Source: JAAAPF01 sp964481035 (GTDB taxonomy: Bacteria > Pseudomonadota > Alphaproteobacteria > Geminicoccales > Geminicoccaceae). Taken from it: a stretch of 17,145 nucleotides of DNA. Each line of letters starts with the position of its first letter. Positions within the stretch are counted from its first letter, which is position 1. The DNA is taken from positions 1 to 17,145 of the forward strand of contig CAYZSE010000072.1 in NCBI GenBank assembly GCA_964481035.1, written 5' to 3'. The translations under genes were made by a program, and so were the position numbers. The notes beneath the pieces are model-generated. The model was not told where the DNA came from. It saw only the letters and a list, made by a program, of their open reading frames with translations, and made no database searches. Positions 14,756-17,145 of the stretch are shown piece after piece.

Positions 14756-17145
14756 ATGGCGCTCGCCACCGCCGACGCTTCGACCGCCACCGTCAGCCTG
14801 CCCGTCACTGGCATGACCTGCGCCGGCTGCGCGCGGCGGGTCGAGACCGCGTTGCGCGAGGTCGAAGGCGTTGCCGCGGCCGACGTCAACGTCGCGCTCG
14901 AGCGCGCGGACGTGACCTATGCGCCCGGCACGGTCGGGCCCGAGGCGCTGGTCGACGCGGTCAAGGCCACGGGCTTCGGTGTCCGCGAGCAGCGCGTCCG
15001 GCTCGCGATCTCGGGCATGACCTGCACCTCCTGCGCGAAGCGGGTCGAGCAGGCGCTCCTGGCGGTGCCCGGCGTCGTCGGGGCCAGCGTCAACGTCGCC
15101 CTCGACAACGCCGAGGCTCGGCTCCTGCCCGACACCGCCGGCACCGGCGCGCTCGTTGCCGCCGTCGAGCGGGCGGGCTTTCAGGCGCGGACCGGCGAGG
15201 CCGTGGTCGAGAGCGGCACGGACGACAAGGCCGCGGCGCGGCGCGACCTCGTCGAGCTGACGGTCGCCGCCGTCCTCACCTCGCCGCTGGTCGCGCAGAT
15301 GGTCCTCATGGTCCTCGGCGTCGGCTGGCACCTGCCGGCCTGGGGCGAGGTCCTGCTCGCGACGCCCGTGCAGTTCTGGATCGGCCGGCGGTTCTACAAG
15401 GCCGCCTGGCACGCCACGCTCCAGCGCGCGGGCAACATGGACCAGCTCGTCGTGCTGGGGACCAGTGCGGCCTATCTCTACAGCCTGTGGCTGGTGCTCA
15501 CCCGGGGTGTAGCCGCCTCGGGCCAGCTCTACTTCGAGGCCGCGGCGGTCATCATCACGCTGATACTGCTGGGCAAGGTGCTGGAAGCCCGGGCCAAGCG
15601 CTCGGCGTCCGCGGCGCTGCGCGAACTCATGGCGCTCAGGCCCTCGCGGGCACGGGTGCTGCGGTCCGGCGAGGAGCACGAGGTCGACATCGCCGAGGTC
15701 GCCATCGGCGACATGGTGGTCGTCAAGCCCGGCGAGCGGCTGCCGGTCGACGGCACGATCGTGCGCGGCGAAAGCGAGCTCGACGAGAGCCTCTTGACCG
15801 GCGAGAGCCTGCCCGTGGCGCGGCGCCAGGACGACGCGGTCGTCGCCGGTGCCGTCAACGGGACGGGCCTCTTGCGCATCCGCGCCGAGCGCGTCGGCGA
15901 GGACACGACGCTCGCCAAGGTCGCCCGGCTCGTGGCCCAGGCGCAGGCCGGCAAGGCGCCGGTCCAGCGCCTGGTCGACCGCATCAGCGCCGTCTTCGTG
16001 CCGACGGTCCTCGCCGTCGCCGCGCTCACCTTAGCCGGCTGGCTCGCGGCGGGTGCGGCCTTCGAGCCGGCGCTCATCGCCGCCGTCTCGGTGCTCGTCA
16101 TCGCCTGCCCCTGCGCGCTCGGCCTCGCCACGCCGACCGCGCTCGTCGCCGGCACGGGTGCCGCCGCCAAGGCCGGCATCCTCATTCGCGACATCGACAC
16201 CCTGGAGCGCGCGCACCGCGTCGATGTCGTCGTTTTCGACAAGACCGGCACGCTCACGGAGGGGAAGCCGCGGGTGCAGCGGCTCGTCGCCGCGTCGGGG
16301 GTGGACGAGGACGAGCTGCTCGCGGTCGCCGCCTCGGCCCAGCGCGGCAGCGAGCACCCGCTCGGCCTGGCGATGGTCGAGGCGGCACGAGAGAGGGGCC
16401 TCGCGCTCGCGAGCCCGGAGCGGTTCGAGGCAAAGGTGGGCGAGGGGCTGGAGGCCGAGGTCGAGGGCCGCGCCGTCCGCATCGGCAAGGCGAGCCTCAC
16501 CGGGTCCGATCCGGCGCTCGCGGGAGCGGCGGCCGAGGGCGAGGACGCGGGCCTGACGATGGTCTGGGTCGCCCGCGACGGCCATGTGCTGGGCCTCGTC
16601 GGCCTCGCCGACGCGGTGCGCGCGGACGCGAAGGACGCGGTCGAGGCGCTCAGGGCGCGCGGCGTGCCGTCGATCCTGCTCACCGGCGACAACCGGCGCA
16701 CGGCCGAGCGGATCGGTCGCGAGGTCGGCATCCATGAGGTCGTCGCCGAGGTGCGGCCCGAGGACAAGGCCGCGCGCGTCCAGGCGCTGATCGCCGAGGG
16801 ACGGCGGGTCGCGATGGTCGGCGACGGGGTCAACGACGCGCCGGCGCTGGCCGCGGCCGATCTCGGCATCGCCATGGGCTCGGGCGCCGACGTCGCGCTC
16901 GAGACCGCGGGCGTGACCTTGATGCGCGCCAGGCCCTCGCTCGTCGCCAGCACGCTGGAGGTGGCCGCGCGGACCCGGCGCAAGATCCGCCAGAACCTCG
17001 TCTGGGCCTTCGCCTACAACGTCGTCGGCATCCCGATCGCGGCGCTCGGCTTCCTCAGCCCGGCCGTCGCCGGCGCCGCCATGGCCGCCTCGAGCGTCAG
17101 CGTCGTCACCAACGCGCTCCTCTTGAAGCGCTGGACGCCGGGCGG
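14756..17145 (+). CDS. copA: Cu(I)-exporting P1B-type ATPase (3' end outside the window)
   Basis: CopA pumps Cu(I) out of the cytoplasm at the cost of ATP. The frame is open for 796 codons to the window edge. In order it has two heavy-metal-associated domains with GMTCAGC (19-25) and GMTCTSC (87-93), membrane helices from about residue 165, the actuator TGE (348-350), the membrane metal site CPC (451-453), the phosphorylated aspartate D495 in DKTGT, the nucleotide-domain motif SEHP (532-535), and GDGVND (689-694). Last come YNVVG (754-758) and MAASS (776-780), the Cu(I) signature of the last two helices. This set marks subgroup 1B-1. Only a short C-terminal tail should be missing. A copper-type promoter lies upstream. 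The regulator gene is not in the window; it may lie just downstream or elsewhere. The hydrolase gene ends 87 bases before, so copA is likely transcribed independently. Confidence 0.95.
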   Translation, partial: MALATADASTATVSLPVTGMTCAGCARRVETALREVEGVAAADVNVALERADVTYAPGTVGPEALVDAVKATGFGVREQRVRLAISGMTCTSCAKRVEQALLAVPGVVGASVNVALDNAEARLLPDTAGTGALVAAVERAGFQARTGEAVVESGTDDKAAARRDLVELTVAAVLTSPLVAQMVLMVLGVGWHLPAWGEVLLATPVQFWIGRRFYKAAWHATLQRAGNMDQLVVLGTSAAYLYSLWLVLTRGVAASGQLYFEAAAVIITLILLGKVLEARAKRSASAALRELMALRPSRARVLRSGEEHEVDIAEVAIGDMVVVKPGERLPVDGTIVRGESELDESLLTGESLPVARRQDDAVVAGAVNGTGLLRIRAERVGEDTTLAKVARLVAQAQAGKAPVQRLVDRISAVFVPTVLAVAALTLAGWLAAGAAFEPALIAAVSVLVIACPCALGLATPTALVAGTGAAAKAGILIRDIDTLERAHRVDVVVFDKTGTLTEGKPRVQRLVAASGVDEDELLAVAASAQRGSEHPLGLAMVEAARERGLALASPERFEAKVGEGLEAEVEGRAVRIGKASLTGSDPALAGAAAEGEDAGLTMVWVARDGHVLGLVGLADAVRADAKDAVEALRARGVPSILLTGDNRRTAERIGREVGIHEVVAEVRPEDKAARVQALIAEGRRVAMVGDGVNDAPALAAADLGIAMGSGADVALETAGVTLMRARPSLVASTLEVAARTRRKIRQNLVWAFAYNVVGIPIAALGFLSPAVAGAAMAASSVSVVTNALLLKRWTPG

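Noticed and set aside
13691..15679. A 662-codon minus-strand frame opposite the hydrolase genes and copA
   Set aside because: It spans two independent plus-strand genes with firm catalytic motifs, and its own product is a low-complexity mix of Arg, Gly, Ala and Asp. It is a frame shadow.

Overview
The window is chromosomal DNA of very high GC content with dense gene packing, GTG as well as ATG starts, and several 1-11 base gene overlaps. The gene order lptF-lptG-lptD-surA-rsmA, divergent from pepA-holC, is a layout known from Alphaproteobacteria. The window probably comes from a free-living or environmental alphaproteobacterium of Rhodospirillales-like type. A run of exactly 100 N shows that it is a scaffold from a draft assembly or metagenome bin.

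Left half (22-7752, minus strand): reading from right to left, lptF and lptG encode the membrane subunits of the LPS transport ABC exporter. lptD encodes the outer-membrane LPS translocon and surA the periplasmic chaperone that helps fold such barrels. rsmA (ksgA) encodes the 16S rRNA dimethyltransferase. These five genes overlap or lie within 7 bases of each other and look like one envelope-biogenesis operon. A recognisable sigma-70-like promoter sits directly before lptF and would start the message at or next to the ATG. pdxA, often found between surA and rsmA in this group, is absent. After a 147-base gap comes a Wza-type polysaccharide export lipoprotein whose signal peptide has a twin-arginine-like motif.

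Centre (7857-11723): pepA (leucyl aminopeptidase) and holC (DNA polymerase III chi subunit) run rightwards as a tight pair. They are followed by a secreted von Willebrand A-like DUF1194 protein. The assembly gap interrupts this gene, but a 55-base sequence is repeated on both sides of the gap. Merging the two copies restores one intact reading frame of 269 residues. A convergent gene encodes an exported protein of unknown function.

Right half (11724-17145): a 393-base stretch without a supported gene holds an inverted repeat. It is followed by two overlapping genes for membrane-anchored alpha/beta-hydrolases: a five-helix Abhydrolase_9 protein and a dienelactone-hydrolase-like protein. Last is a Cu(I)-exporting P-type ATPase (copA) with two metal-binding domains, cut off by the window end. 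It is preceded by a promoter with the 19-base spacer and dyad typical of CueR/MerR-type copper regulation.

Most of the window is housekeeping and envelope-biogenesis DNA. I found no CRISPR array, mobile element, tRNA, rRNA or recognisable defence system. The points most worth a second look are the repairable assembly break, the missing pdxA, the possible leaderless lptF message, the copA promoter and the coupled hydrolase pair.
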